In this document: one piece after another, positions 32,323-46,554 of the stretch
Position numbering within the stretch: position 1 is the stretch's first letter
Layout: every line of letters starts with the position of its first letter
NCBI GenBank assembly: GCA_031841125.1
Contig: CM063109.1
Coordinates: 2,642,321 to 2,706,320 of the forward strand
Direction of reading: 5' to 3'
Source of the DNA: Acanthococcus lagerstroemiae
Lineage: Eukaryota > Arthropoda > Insecta > Hemiptera > Eriococcidae
DNA length: 64,000 nucleotides
The notes under the pieces: model-generated
Databases searched by the model: none
What the model was told of the DNA's origin: nothing
What the model saw: the letters and a program-made list of their open reading frames with translations, nothing else
Made by a program: the position numbers and the translations under genes

Positions 32323-34880
32323 CTAGATTTTTCATTTCTCACTTAGTGCAAGAGGTGTGCGCTTTTGACGAGCACAAAAATTTGCAAAACAAACGACAGC
32401 GAGGGAAGTAAACGCACAAGGCAATGATTACGTACTCTATGTACTAGGTGAAAAATCTGTTTTCTATTATCAGTGCACAAAAAGGTACAGAAATCAATTC
32501 CCTTTTTACCCTAGAGCAAAAATTTACTTTTTGCCCGCAGTTTTTTTTTTTTTTTTTTTTTTTTTTGGCGCGCTACTGTAGCAGTCGCAAATGATATGTT
32601 AATTTTTGCACTTAGAATTCGCGCAAACTGACAGACTTTTTATGTACATATTCGGGCCGTGCATCCGTCAGAGCGCGTCGCTATCGAGTCGAAGTGATAA
32701 GTAGCAAAAGGTGAATCTTTGCATTTCTCCCATTAACGTACAATGTACATACTCATTAAAATTGAAATATCTCGAAAAATAAGACGTTTTTTAAAGTATT
32801 TAAAGAGAAAAGAATTTTTTGAACAAAGAATTTTCTTTTGATTAAAACTATTTTTATAGCTAGATTCCAAAATTTTGCTGCATGTGTTAAAAACTTCACC
32901 TTTTGGTCGCTGATAATAGTAGTCGATAAGCGCTGCCCGGCTCGAATTATAACAACACAAAGCTCCTTTCGACTGTTAATAGTATTTCCACGCCCGCTCA
33001 AATTTAGACCTAATTTTTTCAATGTGAGAAGGATGGACATTGAGTTGAACGGGAGAGTAACATAGGAAGCAGGGCATACAGGTAAGTACATACAGTATTT
33101 TGGTTCAAGTATTGATACATCGCTGAAGAAATGGATATCGATGTATCGACATTTTTCTTCGATATCTTTTCCAGATAGTGTCACATAGCATAGTCTGTCA
33201 TACATATATTTCCGTATCCTTTTGTCAATCCGCATTCCAATCTCATACCTTACAAATATCGATGTTTTTAAAAAACAAATGAGGACTTATCTGTCAAAAG
33301 GGCCCCTGTCAGCAATAATGGTTTTGAGAAAAACAACTTCCAAAGTTTTCAAGCTGAAATACTTCTTTCTGACTGATTTAACTGAAAAATATGTTATTAT
33401 AAAAAGTGTTCACGGTGAACATTAATAGAAATGACTGATTAATTGTTTAGTTCGTTCAGAAACAAACGCGGACCAATTAAGAAAGAAGGAAGATGACAGG
33501 GGCTCTTTTTAGAGCGATGGGAAAATGAGTGTGGTGGGACGTGTCGTGGTTCATCAGTAGCTGTTTTCCCATGATAATATTGGTGAATTTTAGGTATTTA
33601 CTCTTCTACTTTGCTAGTTACCATGCATTAATACAACTTATGAAACAATACAATTTCCTAACTTGCTGTATGATGAATTATTGTCCATTCTTGTCATTGA
33701 AGCTAATGCAGTTGCGAGGAAGTCTCTCCCTGCTCATAATGCAACCAAAATGTGTAATTTGCTAATTTCTGAGGTGCATTATCCTGGGTGGAGTCACTCG
33801 CTTTTCACTCTATGATATAATGTAATGTATGCTTGGTTTCATTGACCATTATGTATATGACACGTTCCTACTTCCTACCAATGTGTTTGTAGTCATTTAT
33901 TGGCGCCAATTTTGCTGAATATTACATGTTGTTACATAGAGCGGGGGCTTCCTAATAAAGTAGGACACGGAGAATTCGGAAATCAGCATCTCCGCAAAAA
34001 GGGCCCCTACTCTTTTGACAGAAAATTCTTCAAATATCAATACACAGATACTTATTAATGGCCAATAGTATCGATTTTTAAATATCGACCCCCATTACTA
34101 CAACACTGAAGTAAGAAAGACTTGGTTGGTTATCGCGAAAATCAAACCTAAGCGGTCGGGGAAATGCGGGTAGTCAATAAATTAATGCCAATGACGGGAA
34201 ATTTTGACTATGCCGAATTTATCTACAGCAACTATACTAAATTAAACGGTTTCAATTCACGCAATATTTTCAATAACTTTCAAATCTCACCACACGCATT
34301 GGTTTCTGATGTCATAAATATATGATATTTTCCCTTTTTCGTGTTCTTGCATAATTACAACCGCTAATTAAGATTACGAACTCGTTCGATGTTGACTGCT
34401 GACACTTCGTGTCCTCAACTGCTACATGTTACCAGAGGTTTCTTCACCGATATTTTGGGCATATTTCACACGTATTCCTTTTCCTATACCTTCTCGAACA
34501 CGTTCGCGCGCTAATACGATTCACTTCGCATCAGTACGATTTATTGAATTGATTACACAAAGCAACGGCGAAGTTTACAATTTTCCACTAATTACGACTG
34601 GTGGCTAGTGGTGTGGATAGGAAGGTAGCAAGGAGGACATCTCACCCTACTGACTTCCGAAAAGACGTCGTTCAAATCCTCTGTTTTTTCATTTCAAAAA
34701 ATGGTTGCTTCTTTTGCTCAGGAATCACCAACGATCCACTTTTGGACCAATTCCCACTTAAATCTTTAGTAATGCTACAAGCCAAGCAAAAGCGTACACC
34801 GATAATCACTTCGTTATTACTTGCATTGACCTGAACTTACTAAGAATTACCTACTTAAAACCTCGAATTATTGTGCAATA
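32323..34880. other. Intergenic; AT-rich with repeat traces
   Basis: A 26-base T run lies at 32541-32566. GGGCCCCTGTCA / TGACAGGGGCTC inverted words near 33300 and 33494, a related GGGCCCCTACT at 34001 and ATCGATAT-rich stretches near 33110-33170 and 34060-34090 suggest decayed transposon DNA. The long minus-strand frame at 33235-32756 (159 codons) has no recognisable domain, crosses repeat-like DNA and is not called. Confidence 0.4.
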
Positions 34881-35764
34881 TACGTAGGGTGGCTGACAAG
34901 TAATGAACACATGACCGCAGAGGAGGAACGAAAAACGACATGGGGTGAGACCAGTACGAAATGAAAGTACAATTCTGTAGCTTCAAAATTATGTATCTAG
35001 TTTTCTAACATGGTCACTATTAAAACTAATACATTTCTCCCAACGTTTAATAAGTTTTTCATTCTGCTTTCACTTCGTCGTCTGAGGAGTACTGATTACC
35101 CTTAAGGTCTCGCTTTAACATAGAGAAAAAGTGAAAGTCGCACGGGGCCAAATCAGGTGAATAGGGAAGGTGGGGACTGGATGTGAGCTTCAGCTTGCGC
35201 ACCCTTCAGTGGCACACAAGATGTGGGACTTCAGCATTTAGCCAAGTTCCTAAATGATATAATCTACACGTTCTTTCGATATTCCCAGATGGATCGCAAT
35301 ATGCTGTTGCGTGGTTCAACGATCACTTAGAATTATATCGTCCACTTTCTTGCGATGAATTTTGTCAGTCACAGAAAGTGGTTGTCCTCTGCGAACTTCT
35401 CCCTCATATTCGCCTTACCGAATTCACATTCCCAAAATTTCATCACCCGTCGATTCCCCATACTTCTATCAACAGTATCATCACCATAAATCGCTTCTAA
35501 CCAACGAAAAATGTCGGTAGGATTCACGTTTAAAAATTCAATTAGTGCACGTTATTTTAGACGCGTGCACAAAGCAGCAATATTCTTGTCCACACGATAA
35601 TGGCCCCTGAATGTGAACCAATAGAGTTATTCCAACGAAACTTGGTTTACAGGTAAACGAGCGATGTACGTTTGATATGCCACCTTCGAGCAGCTCTGTA
35701 GGTTGTTTTGTTCATATTACTCGTACATAGTGGTATGTACATTACTTTTCAGCCGCCCCTCGTA
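34881..35764 (-). mobile_element. Internally deleted mariner element
   Basis: Ends match as inverted repeats of about 27 bp: TACGTAGGGTGGCTGACAAG at the left, and the reverse complement of CTTTTCAGCCGCCCCTCGTA at the right, with TA at both borders. On the minus strand, broken frames read as mariner transposase. Around 35470-35520 is AIYGDDTVDRS...VMKFWECEFG. Around 35250-35340 is a helix-turn-helix-like segment, TTQQHIAIHLGISKERVDYII. Around 35059-35165 is HLPYSPDLAPCDFHFFSMLK, with the third catalytic aspartate. The part that should hold the first two catalytic aspartates is missing, only about 80 bp remaining between the flanking blocks, and stops are present. It is dead but could be mobilised in trans if a relative is active. 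Confidence 0.88.
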
Positions 35765-37491
35765 TTTATAAAATAATTGGTAACACCAGAATGACAACTA
35801 GTGACTCGAAACACTTCAAATTAGTATTCACTAGCCCACAAAGTATTTTGAAGGGCTTCGACTACTTTGAACGTGTGTATGAAAGGATTGGAATATAATT
35901 ATTAACATTTCACAAACACCGCGCCAGTTTGACTTGTGTATACACCAAGCGATAACTCATTATTTTGAGCTTGAATTCAGACTTCAGACTGTATTATACG
36001 CACGACAATCAGTGCAGTGACAGAAAGAAAAGGAATAGCTAACCGGATAATTACTTAGTTTGTACACAGCAGCTGGATGTTGAAGCGCCTCGCCTTGAAC
36101 AAAACTATCAGACAGGTGTACATTACTAACATTACGTATCTGTTCAAAAGTTGACGTCTTGTACCCAGCCAAAATTCATAAAATTTCCAAACAATTTTCA
36201 AAATATTCCTCGAAAATACTGTCCACTACAAAAAGACCAAATCAGTTACAAAACGTTTCGAATCACGTATCATGAATCATGCACTATCAATGTTCGAATT
36301 TCTAATCACGAGCAACAAATCACTTTAATTTGTGATCCGACGAACCGCGAATCACGAATAACAAAAAATTTGGAAGATAAATTAATTTGTCTAGACCATC
36401 TCATTTCTCGAGGCATTTTTCACGTTGAATCTGGACGTACATTTTTACGTTTTTTTAATGAATGAGGGGGGGGGTGAGAGAGGAAAATTCAATTTTACCT
36501 ACTAAAAACCCAGAAGAAAGGTTCCGTATTTGCAAATCTGCCAACTGCTGAGCCAATGTTGCCACTTGAGAGTTGATTTTATCAAATTTTCCAACTCTGG
36601 AAGACGTTTGGGGTGGGAACTCCCTCTACTGGAACGTTCGTTGTACAAAAATGATAATAGGTAACCACATGCCAGAGCAGCTTCAACGATAACAATGCCA
36701 ATAATATAACAGGTTTTGTAATTGTATGTGCACATCATCAAGAATGTCGACGAGAAACGAAACTATCAACCTATAATTTCACAAGATCACTTTTTTAGGA
36801 TTTAGGACATCATAACATTTCATTGAAATCGTGTTAGTATCGCAATTCAAAGCCAAAAAACAGGAAATGTTTATTCATCACAGTAAAATTGATTGGAATC
36901 ACGGATCACCAAAACTGTACCTGGGTCAATTTATTCGAGTCGTGCCTGTTATTGCTTCCAGGTAATATGTGTAGTCGTCAGCATGGCGGTTGACTGATAC
37001 GAAATTTGATTTATATATTCAAATAAGTATGCAATAATTTCAAGTCGAATTTGTTAGACTAGTACCAGTCACGTACAAAAATGGTCTGCATTCCCCAGTC
37101 GTAGATAAAGTCTGGGAAGCCAATGAGTCGATGTTGAACCATGTCAGATATGCCACGAACTCCAAGTCACAGAGTTTCACACGTTAGCAGCCCTGTATAT
37201 GGGTGAGTGATCACGTATGATTTACCGTAAGCGTGCAGCAAACTTTAACTAGGTATCATTAAGTCGATTAGAAATTCACTTTCAAAGAAAATTTGTCTTA
37301 AATTCAACTGCATCATCACCAAAAAACTGAATTATAATCAGTTCTACTGATAGAATCATTTTTACTCGTTTTTTACCCTCCCGAAGATAGCAGCTTTTCT
37401 ATTTCAAAGTACACAATGATCACTCATTCATTTTCACCCGCACAGGTGATTTTGCAGCGCGCTCCAGTGCAAGTTAAAATCCCAATAGTGT
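35765..37491. other. Intergenic, no recognised gene
   Basis: Short frames on both strands (for example 36741-36502 minus with one hydrophobic helix, and 36151-36465 plus) lack family motifs and clear splice support. An 11-base G run (36464-36474) is present. Nothing further can be supported. Confidence 0.4.
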
Positions 37492-38679
37492 AGCTGGGTG
37501 ATTCTCCGAAAAATGGACAATTCAACGTGGACAAAAACAAAAAAAAAAGAGGTTCCCTTTTCAATTTTTTTTCGTTGAAATCGATACTAAGGGTATTGAG
37601 AAACCATATTCCGGTACCGGCCACGCTTAAATTTGATTGGGGGGGGGGGTGTAGAAAAAAATGGTCGTCCACGTTGAAAGACAAATTTTTCACGTTTACA
37701 TAGTGTGATAAGATGAGGCTGTACGATCACACAGCGGCACCGTGGGTTACAATCTCACGGGTCACGGTTTTATGAAGTACCAAAAATTCATCTAGGAAAG
37801 TAGTCTCTGCAAGAAAAAGATTTGAAGGCTGTTTCTACAGACTGCTTCTAAGTGTCGAAAGATTCACGTCCTTCAACGTGGATACAAAAAATACGCGAGT
37901 ATCCACGTTGAATAATATTTTATGTCCACGTTTAAGGACAAAATCGCCTTTTTCCTTTTCCCATTGGATGAATATATGGAGAATATTTGATACATGTTGC
38001 TGAATGTAATGTGGCCAACATTAGATATATTATTACGTTTTTACAAATTCCGAGCTGTAAATTCAATATGGCTGTTGATGTCCACGATGAAGGACACCTT
38101 TTTTTTTTTTTTTTTAGAAACCATGATCTCAGCAATAAATTAGTATTTTAGCATACAAATTATCATTATTTCACAGAAGTTCTTACACAGCCTTCTAGAG
38201 GAAGTTATGAGGAAGTTATATGAGCATTTGAGAGAAGCTTATGCTTATAGTGGAACCCTACAGAGAGGTTTGAAAATTATCCACGTTGAAGGACATATCT
38301 CTTCCTAGACACAACTTTGAGGCATTCTAAAGGTCACTTAACTTGGTTAGAAAAAGATTGTAAGACCTATACCGTGTTGCCTCAACTTACCTCTTCAACA
38401 ATAGAAAACAGTAGTTCCTGAATTTTATGTATTAAACCCTTCCAGCGAGCAAAAAAAAACGAAACTAGACCAGGTTGACACCCACGTTGATGGACATTTC
38501 AGGTGCATTTTCGATTTTCTAAGGATGTTCTGCTGAACTAGGGAGAGCTTTTACCACTGTCTCCATCAGAAGAGTTCATTTCCTCAATTTTGACATATTG
38601 CGCATAGCATTCTGATAATAAGTGGCAGAGTTACAGCCCATTTACATGAATTGTCCATTTTTCGGAGAATTACCCAGCT
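37492..38679. mobile_element. 1.2-kb inverted-repeat element with eight internal TCCACGTTGAAGGACA motifs
   Basis: The left end AGCTGGGTGATTCTCCGAAA (31 bp arm, to 37522) pairs with the right end 38649-38679 with a single mismatch. Inside, a motif close to TGTCCACGTTGAAGGACA, itself a partial palindrome, recurs in both orientations near 37516, 37668, 37867, 37901, 37923, 38080, 38279 and 38480. No transposase frame is visible; the interior is AT-rich with an 11-base G run and a T run at about 38099-38115. Non-autonomous DNA transposon of unassigned family. Confidence 0.8.
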
Positions 38680-39486
38680 CCTTCAAGTTATTCAGATATT
38701 CAAAGGACGGAAATTCGTGCAGTTCGATTCACATAATCAACGGTATATACGGCGACATTCGCCACTAATAAGTCTCGCAACACCTCATTCGTTAATCGAG
38801 TAATCATTCCATGTCAAAGCTCGAAGGTTGTACCGGCGCACGATGTGACACCTCAATCGTACCAATTACTTTTATTCCGCTTCGTAGCTCATATATTCCG
38901 CGTCTATTAGTCGGCCAACAGTGCCCCATTTTCTTCAATCTGGATGTTCGAATAGTCGCGTTGTCGCGGACTCATTACCTCAGGTTTAATCGACTCGAAG
39001 ACGCCCAAGTTACACCAATTTACATGATTTCTCACCACATATTAGCGACGAGTTATCGAGCTATTCTGCTGAGATTTTAATATCGGGGTGCAATAATTCT
39101 CCGTAGTCGGATGCATACATTCCTCCTACTTCGTACATACGTATATTCGCAACTGCTACAAGTTCTATCTAACTTGTAGGCTCCATTGGTCCTACATTAA
39201 CCCGTTAACCCAAGGACATTTCTGAAATAAAAATTCGATATCTAATACAACAATAATTTGCATATGCAATCGAGTTACTACGTAACTCCAGTCTTGAATT
39301 GCAATTAGATGATTAGCCGACGGAAAAGGCGACAGAACTGATACAAATCTACTCGGGAGTTGAATACAATCAAGTCTGTGCCTCGGTAAAAATGAACTTT
39401 TTCGAGTTTTGAAGAAAACGCAATCAACGCGTTACAAATACGTTGCGAACACAGGATGTCGGTTTGCCAGTATTGATTTTTATTTC

Positions 39487-39523
<37 letters not shown>

Positions 39524-39533
39524 TGTTGCGGAA
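39487..39533. repeat. (TTA)n microsatellite
   Basis: About 15 uninterrupted trinucleotides. It produces artefactual poly-Asn and poly-Tyr/Ile frames on the two strands. Confidence 0.95.
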
Positions 39534-42500
39534 ACTTTCAACTAAAGGTGATTTATCATCTATTATTCTCATGTACGGTTGTCATCAGGTCTGGTCAAAT
39601 TGCTGACTGCCTGCCTCTATGGGTCTTATGACAATTTTGAGATTTCAGGTAAGCAACTCGCTCGGAATTTTCGACCCGAATGGAACGTGGGGCAAAAGCT
39701 TGTTTTACAGTACACATTCAATTCGCAGTTACTGGCGTGTGAGCAGCGTCTCACTAGCCGAACTTGGGACCTTCGACGATAAAACCGAGAAGCCATCTCA
39801 CAAACAAATGCTCGAGTTGTTGCGGTTGCTGTGCGTCGTGATTCATTAGGTCCGGTTAGTCGGCAGTTCGGCAATCACCAATCAACTCCGTTAATAGACT
39901 AACACAATTTTTCTTCCAGCACAAATCAATATACCGAAATTTCGGAATACAGTCAGAAATTGGATTGGCTTCTGACTTCCGAGAATGTCATGATATGGAA
40001 AAATACGACGTTTTAAAAGTTTCAAACTTTCGACTTGATGAAAGACGGGGTACTAAGTGAGTAGGTACACGCACAGGGACTCGAAGTTTCTGCTTGAATA
40101 GAAGTACGTCACAACAGAAGATCCAATGTTGATGGTAAACGCCGATCATTAAAAAAACGTAATTACAAGTCACTGTATATGAAATAAGAACTCGGATAAC
40201 TTCGAGGTTCTTCGGGAAAAGCGACTTATTTTGGTAGAATTACTCTTTCTGTGGCGAAGCGAAGGGACAACACACAAATAGAAAATGACGAGATTTTGGA
40301 TATATTAGTCCACCGGGGGACGCAACCACGCATTGTTTTTCAGTTGTACCCTCAATTCTTCCGGTAATGCTCCCGTATTCGTATTTCGAGCCACTGTAGG
40401 GCATTTTGTATCGTCCGCAGATACAACGCAACCATTACTGCCATTGTTCACGTACGAGAAAATTAAAATCGAATTGACCACACGATCTGTGGTTCACTCT
40501 TCTATTACTGGATTACCGTTTATCAAAAGGAAATACATTAGGCCGACTTTCGTAGCTTAGCTTGAAATAAGGTCACGATTTTTGAGATGATCGTACGCTA
40601 ACAGGCATACAATTTTGGATACCAGTTATAATAAAAAAGTAATCCAAATACCAATAATTTAAGACATAGAAGTCCGAGCAAATTGATTCCACCGACGACT
40701 TCGGAGCTACACTTGATTTTTCTTTTACTGCAGCAGTGTACCTGAACAGGCTTACAGCTACGCGTTATCTGTAACGAATTTCCACTAAAATTCAGTTCAC
40801 GAACACTGCGCCAATTACCTATCTTTTACAGGCAGTAACGGATTGCCGACTCCGTTCCAAGAAACATTGAAGAATCGACTGAACATCGTACTCGACAAAA
40901 TACTTAATACTCGTCATTTTCGCATACAGTGCACAGATCAATTTACTGACGCGTCAGTTAGTGATTTCTGCACCAGTAACACGTCTCAATTGCGGCATAA
41001 TTTTCTGGTAGGTACCGAGTACTTTTTCCCGTCCCAAAATTCATCTGGTATTTTTGGGACGGCTAGGCAGCCGGGGACCTCGGTCTCAAGTAACTCGACT
41101 ATGTTACTGACAGCGCAAGTACTTATTTAGAACTATAATACGATTCCAATCAGCGGGGCACACTTTTCTGCTACTAAAAACCCTACTCGCAGTCAATCTC
41201 CGAAGAATATTTCATCCGAACTTCCTAGTTCCTAAATGTGGTTCTGTATGTTCTGCAAGTGGATGGATATACGTCTCACAAACCAAGCTGGCAAATCAAT
41301 GCCGACGTCTATACAGTCGGGTCGCGTGTTTATATAACAGGATTGAGGCGATTGCTTAAACCGGCAGCAAATCAACGACTTCTCCGGCGACCAGACAAGT
41401 CGTCGCTCTGTATATCTGTAAGTCGAAACGAGCACACCTTATGAAATACAGTATCTATAATAAACTTTTGTACACATACTACACAGTATGTGCCGCTGGT
41501 GCCTGAAATTATAATATTAATAACCAGTTTATGCGGTTCAGTTCCTTCTTCGAATTTTTCCCTCCAGCGTGCGATATTACAAAAATATTACATTCGTAAG
41601 TATACAGTTAAACGTTCACTCGAAGAAAACGATTGTCCATATATTCTCCTCGTTTTTGTACTTTTTTCTTCTTTCTTCATTCGAATACTTACGCAGTTGA
41701 AAACTTGTTTGTTGATGTTGCGCTTCGCTCTGTTCCGGTCTTATTCCTTCCGAAAATGGGAGAAAGTAATCGACCGAAGGCGGCGCGCATCATTTTCAAT
41801 TTCGGGCCCGTTTGATGAATGGACAAAAAGAATACCAACAAATAACAAAGGCGGGGGTCATGATTTGCACCATCGGTGCATCATCACTGGTGTTTCATCA
41901 GAATCTCAGTTGCAGCGGCCAGATAGGCATGAGGTACACTGAACTCGAGATTCGTTCACATATGTGTGTACATGAGGTACCAGCTCATGAATGAAAATGT
42001 TAGCCTCGTTTTAGCATATTTCCTACATGGATGTTATAATCGCGTGCATGTCAATTCTACTTTCGCTGGCTATTCTCGTGGCCAAACATATCGTTTCCGG
42101 ATCCGTTATTTCATTATCATGATCGTCAACTCATTTCTCGTTTGCCTTTGCTTCATTCTTTTCTGTCCGCCGAGCAGAAAACCGATTTTTACAGCTAATG
42201 AATATTTTGATTACGATAAAAGTTTAACAATTATCCACAAAGGTAATACAACATTCGCGACTACATAATATTAACAATTCGTCGGAACAATTCCTTCATC
42301 TCAAAAAAATAATAATCCTACACTGGCGGATCTAGAATCTGGCAATTAGGCATTTGTCTGATTAACTTTGATAGTTCATTTCTGCATTTATCTCGAAATT
42401 TTTAAACAGCTGTAATGATCCAAAAACTCTGTATAACTCGAACGCCATTTGAAAAAAAAAAGTCAATTCTGGTTTCGGTCTTTTGCAATGCCTGCATCAA

Positions 42501-45500
42501 AAAATTAATAGTCATGCCTCAATAACAATGGAAACAAACATACATTATTTTCAAGGTTTAGGCGTAACTGAACCCGGGCTCTGCACAGTTTTCACTTTTT
42601 CAAATAACCGCTTTTTCACATTCGTCGGCTCCATACAACTGTAGGTGTTACTAATTATTAATAATATTGTGTCGTCTCTGCCAACTCGCAGATGATGTCG
42701 GACATAGTTGCAAATATATGTCGCATCGACGCTCGTTATCATACCGCAAATTATATACGAGACTGAATTGAATATATTATGTCGTCTTAAACCGTTCATT
42801 CAAGGGAGTATTTTTCTAGTGTCAGAACTTATGGTGCTACACCTTTCACTCTCGCTTTTGTCGCCGGCGAATCCTTGCCAGGGGCATAAAGGCAAATGCG
42901 CTTATAGTAAAGCCAGAAACATAGACAAATCTTCACTCTGAGTCAGCTGGCTGACCGCAAACTGAAGCGAGAGGGCAAGTTCCACAAATGGGGACAACCC
43001 CCATAACATCTATGAAATTAGGTAGTACTTGATTGCCACATGTCAAACACAAATTCATCACGTGCCTCACACAAATACGTGAATAAGTTTTAAAAATTCT
43101 GAAATTGAATAGGACAGGTGTGGTTAAAGTGTCCGAAAATTAAAGTGGCTACTTTAGAACCGGAAGTGATCATATTAGGCCGCAAATGGCTACATTAGCG
43201 CAGCAAAAGGCTGAATGATAACTAAGCCAATGGCTATATAAGACAAATAGTGGCCAGATTAGGGACTCCCTCCAGTATCTGAACGATTTATTTATTGCTC
43301 AATTTCCAATTTCGAATGTTTAAAAATTAGAAACATTGATATTTTTCAAATTCACGCAAATCGCTGAATAGAATAAAATACAAACACTACTGAAAAGTAA
43401 TTTATCGAGTTTTTAATTCACATCTAAAATTAGACAACCAGTTTCCGGCGATTACATTTGGCACATCTACCCCTACGACAACCTAACTACCTTGCTTTGA
43501 ATAAAAATGTAACAATTAAGAACAATTGAAACACTGGAAGTCATTAACAGTAGTCATAATACGTGGTGCGGTGAAATTATTCGAAATTTGAGGACTAAGA
43601 TCAGTTAAAACTTATAATAATGCAAATACGTAGACGACTCATATTTCGTTGGGTTAGTGTGAAAAGGTACTATCTGAAATTTTTTCACACAGTGACTTTT
43701 CGGTATCGTTGGATAGGTAATTTTAATGATAAAATATTGCCTCAGTTCAACAGGAAACGCTAAAAACAAAATGGGTTAAAATACACTACTAACAAAATTC
43801 GTCGTATAAAAAGGTTTAAGAAACCGGCTCTCTGATTTAGAAACTAAAAGCAATGTACTTTTCTGTACGTACAGTAATCTAGAAGAATGAGCATTACCAA
43901 CAGATACCTATTTTTTCACCTAAAAAGTCTCGGCCTTAACAAAGTAGGGAAGTTCGAAAATACCCGAGAACCATTAAAAATGATAATGGTCGTTAGTACA
44001 AAAAGTTTTTGGTCACTTCTGATAAGACCGCAACTAAAGTGGTCGTCAACAACTTTCTTGGACTTCGCTGATAATAGATGTTTCCGGTCTGAACTGATAA
44101 CAATTTCCGGGGAACAAGATTTTTCAATTCTAAAACTTTTATATCTAAGGACCGCGGTTAGGGAGTGTGTATCAGCTCCCTCTCTAATCGGCTAAAATAC
44201 TGAAAAAGTTAGCGAATTCGAATTTAGAAAACTATTCTGTCGGCAAATTCAATTAGGTTTTTCCATCGGTCAAGCAGAAGCGTATGTTTGCGATTCATAC
44301 ATGAGAGACGGCGGAAAGAACGAATGAAATGGAACCTGAACCAATCATTCACTGCGTGGAACAAGAATCAGAATCGATCTCCATTTTTTAGTTCGTGAAC
44401 CTGAACGAGAACCTTCATTTCTCAACAGTTTGGTTGGTTCTTTACTGTTTTCACGATTCGCATAAGGAACTTTCACGAAACGAGTAACCATCTTGTTCGG
44501 TTCACCCAGCCTAGTAAAAAATTATTACCAGCCAAAAAATTTTCATAAGCAAAAGGCGTACTTTAGACAACCCTCCTCTCGAAAAAATTGCTAGCAACGG
44601 CTCTAGACATTACTACACATCAGTGGGCTGAACTTTTCACCAGATATACAACAGTGGTATCAACATCAATAATTCCCTCGAATTTATTCTTTGGAAGCTG
44701 GTATCTCATTACATATTTGTTGACTAACACCGGCAAGCGGGCACAAAAACAGAATCTAATAAAAAGTTCTACAACATTTGTACAATATGGTATTGGCGGT
44801 TGGATAACAACAACGGTGAAATCGATTGAATTACGTGTCCCGTTGGGAGTCCTATCACATCACTGTACATTATTTACACCAGTAACCAGCATGGGTTGTG
44901 GAACCTCTTCACATTACTCGCTTCTAATAGCAATGAAATGGTTCTGAGGCTACGATGACACGCCGAAACACGTTCGGCGAATTAGTCTTTACCAGTCGTA
45001 CGCTAATTCACGACTCCATCTTTAATTGTAGGAAAGATTTCCGCAAGTCGTGAATCAATGTCTCGCCTCTAGTAGTATTCGTACCATAGGCACCAACCAA
45101 AATACGTGGAAGCACCCCGTTCGTCTCCGATTAGGAATCCGCGACATGTATTTGTTCAGCGATTGGCGTCCTAAGCTGGTATTTACTCAAGGCCAGTTTG
45201 GCAGGCCTCAAACGATAATCGCCATCACGTCGAATGTTCGCGAAAGTTCCGAACTCGGAACCTTCGAAGGCTTGCAAAAGTCGCAACAGTAACCGATTCT
45301 TATTTAAACTCTTGTCTCCTATTAGTCTATAAGTGTTAAATATACACGACAGAAATACGGTGCCTTCAGCTCGAGCGACTTCGATTATTCGTTTCCAGAT
45401 GTATGTAAATTTACGAATTAGCTCCTCATCACTCTGCATAGTGTGTACTAAAAATAACGCAACACTGCTGCACTGCTTGTACTACTACTATTATGTATTA

Positions 45501-46390
45501 CTACTGCTACCACTACTACAACTATTACTAATCATTTTAGGATTCTGGCATTGTCGCTGGTATAACACACACGTAGTACTACGAATACGACAAGGTCTCC
45601 CAAAAATCAGTAACGAATTTTAATCTACTGAGTCTGAAACAAGATTGCCCCTTATCAATGAGTATAGCCACGAAGGGAAATTAGATATTTTCACCGCATA
45701 AACACGTATCCTCAAATAATGTCATATACTACCATCGACCGCCTGTGCTGTGATAATTATTCTTCAAGGTAAATTTACTTTTTTTTTTTTTTGTTTAATT
45801 ACCACCCGTGCGTTTATCTTTAGCAAGTTGCTCGATGACAAAATATTGTTCGTAACTGCCAGAACCAAACTAACGGTTGTTCTAAATTGGCGACACTTTA
45901 GAGCGTTTCGAGGATAAAACCGTATAGAACTTAATTTTCGATAGCATTCATTTCGGATACGCCAGCTCCAAGACGATCTCACAAAATTAGTGGGTTTTCT
46001 GGAGGGAAGGCCAGCCTCTTTGCAAACACTTCGATTACTAGACAAAATCAACTTTGACGCGAAAAAGTTAGAAAACACGGGGCCATTCTGTGGAGATTCT
46101 ATAATTTCACATGGGTACCACAAATCTACAATTTGGTTTGCTGAAACTCAGCTCAAAAATCTTGTCATATCTCACGAATTTCCAATTTTTTCGAAATTTT
46201 GGAATTTAAGTTACAGATTTACCCTAGAACAGAGTGGCAATAATCATTCATCCATTCGGATCATTAATATTAAACATGTTCCATAAAACAACAATTCACG
46301 AATTGTGAGGTTCAAGAAAATTCAGAATATTGTTCTATCAGCTCATCTGTATCATTTCTCATGAGGTACTTAGTTACCTTTTTTATATAG

Positions 46391-46414
46391 AAATAATAAT
46401 AATAATAATAATAA
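46391..46414. repeat. (AAT)n microsatellite
   Basis: About eight uninterrupted AAT units. Confidence 0.9.
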
Positions 46415-46554
46415 ATAACTGAAAGTTGGAGACGTTCCAGTTTTTTTCAAACCAAGGGGGTCCACAGTCTTACTTTGGGGTTAGTTCAGGGCTTTCGAAC
46501 GTTCTGAATGTACATGGGGTGTAGTGAGTGGTTATACGTATTGCTATGTGTAGG

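Larger units (their letters stand above)
38680..46554. other. Long intergenic stretch without a recognised gene
   Basis: Nearly 8 kb with only short frames and no conserved motif. The two longest plus-strand frames, 41490-41942 (150 codons) and 44588-44947 (119 codons), lack domains, codon bias or splice context that I can recognise and are not called. The stretch contains a (TTA)n run at 39487-39533, a (TAC/TAT)-rich tract at about 45481-45535, a T run near 45779-45792 and an (AAT)n run at 46391-46414. Confidence 0.45.

Noticed and set aside
32756..33235. Longest open frame in the window (159 codons, minus strand)
   Set aside because: It has no recognisable domain, is Lys/Ile/Phe-rich as expected for AT-rich random frames, and crosses ATCGAT-rich transposon-like DNA; no splice or start context supports it.
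34600..34690. Possible tRNA-like GTTCAAATCC word near 34671
   Set aside because: No matching A-box or cloverleaf could be drawn around it.
36502..36741. 79-codon minus-strand frame with one hydrophobic helix
   Set aside because: Could be a terminal exon of a small membrane protein, but neither a clear acceptor nor an upstream exon or known motif was found.
41490..41942. 150-codon plus-strand frame
   Set aside because: No family motif, erratic composition, and no supporting exons nearby.
44588..44947. 119-codon plus-strand frame
   Set aside because: No recognisable domain; looks like a chance frame.
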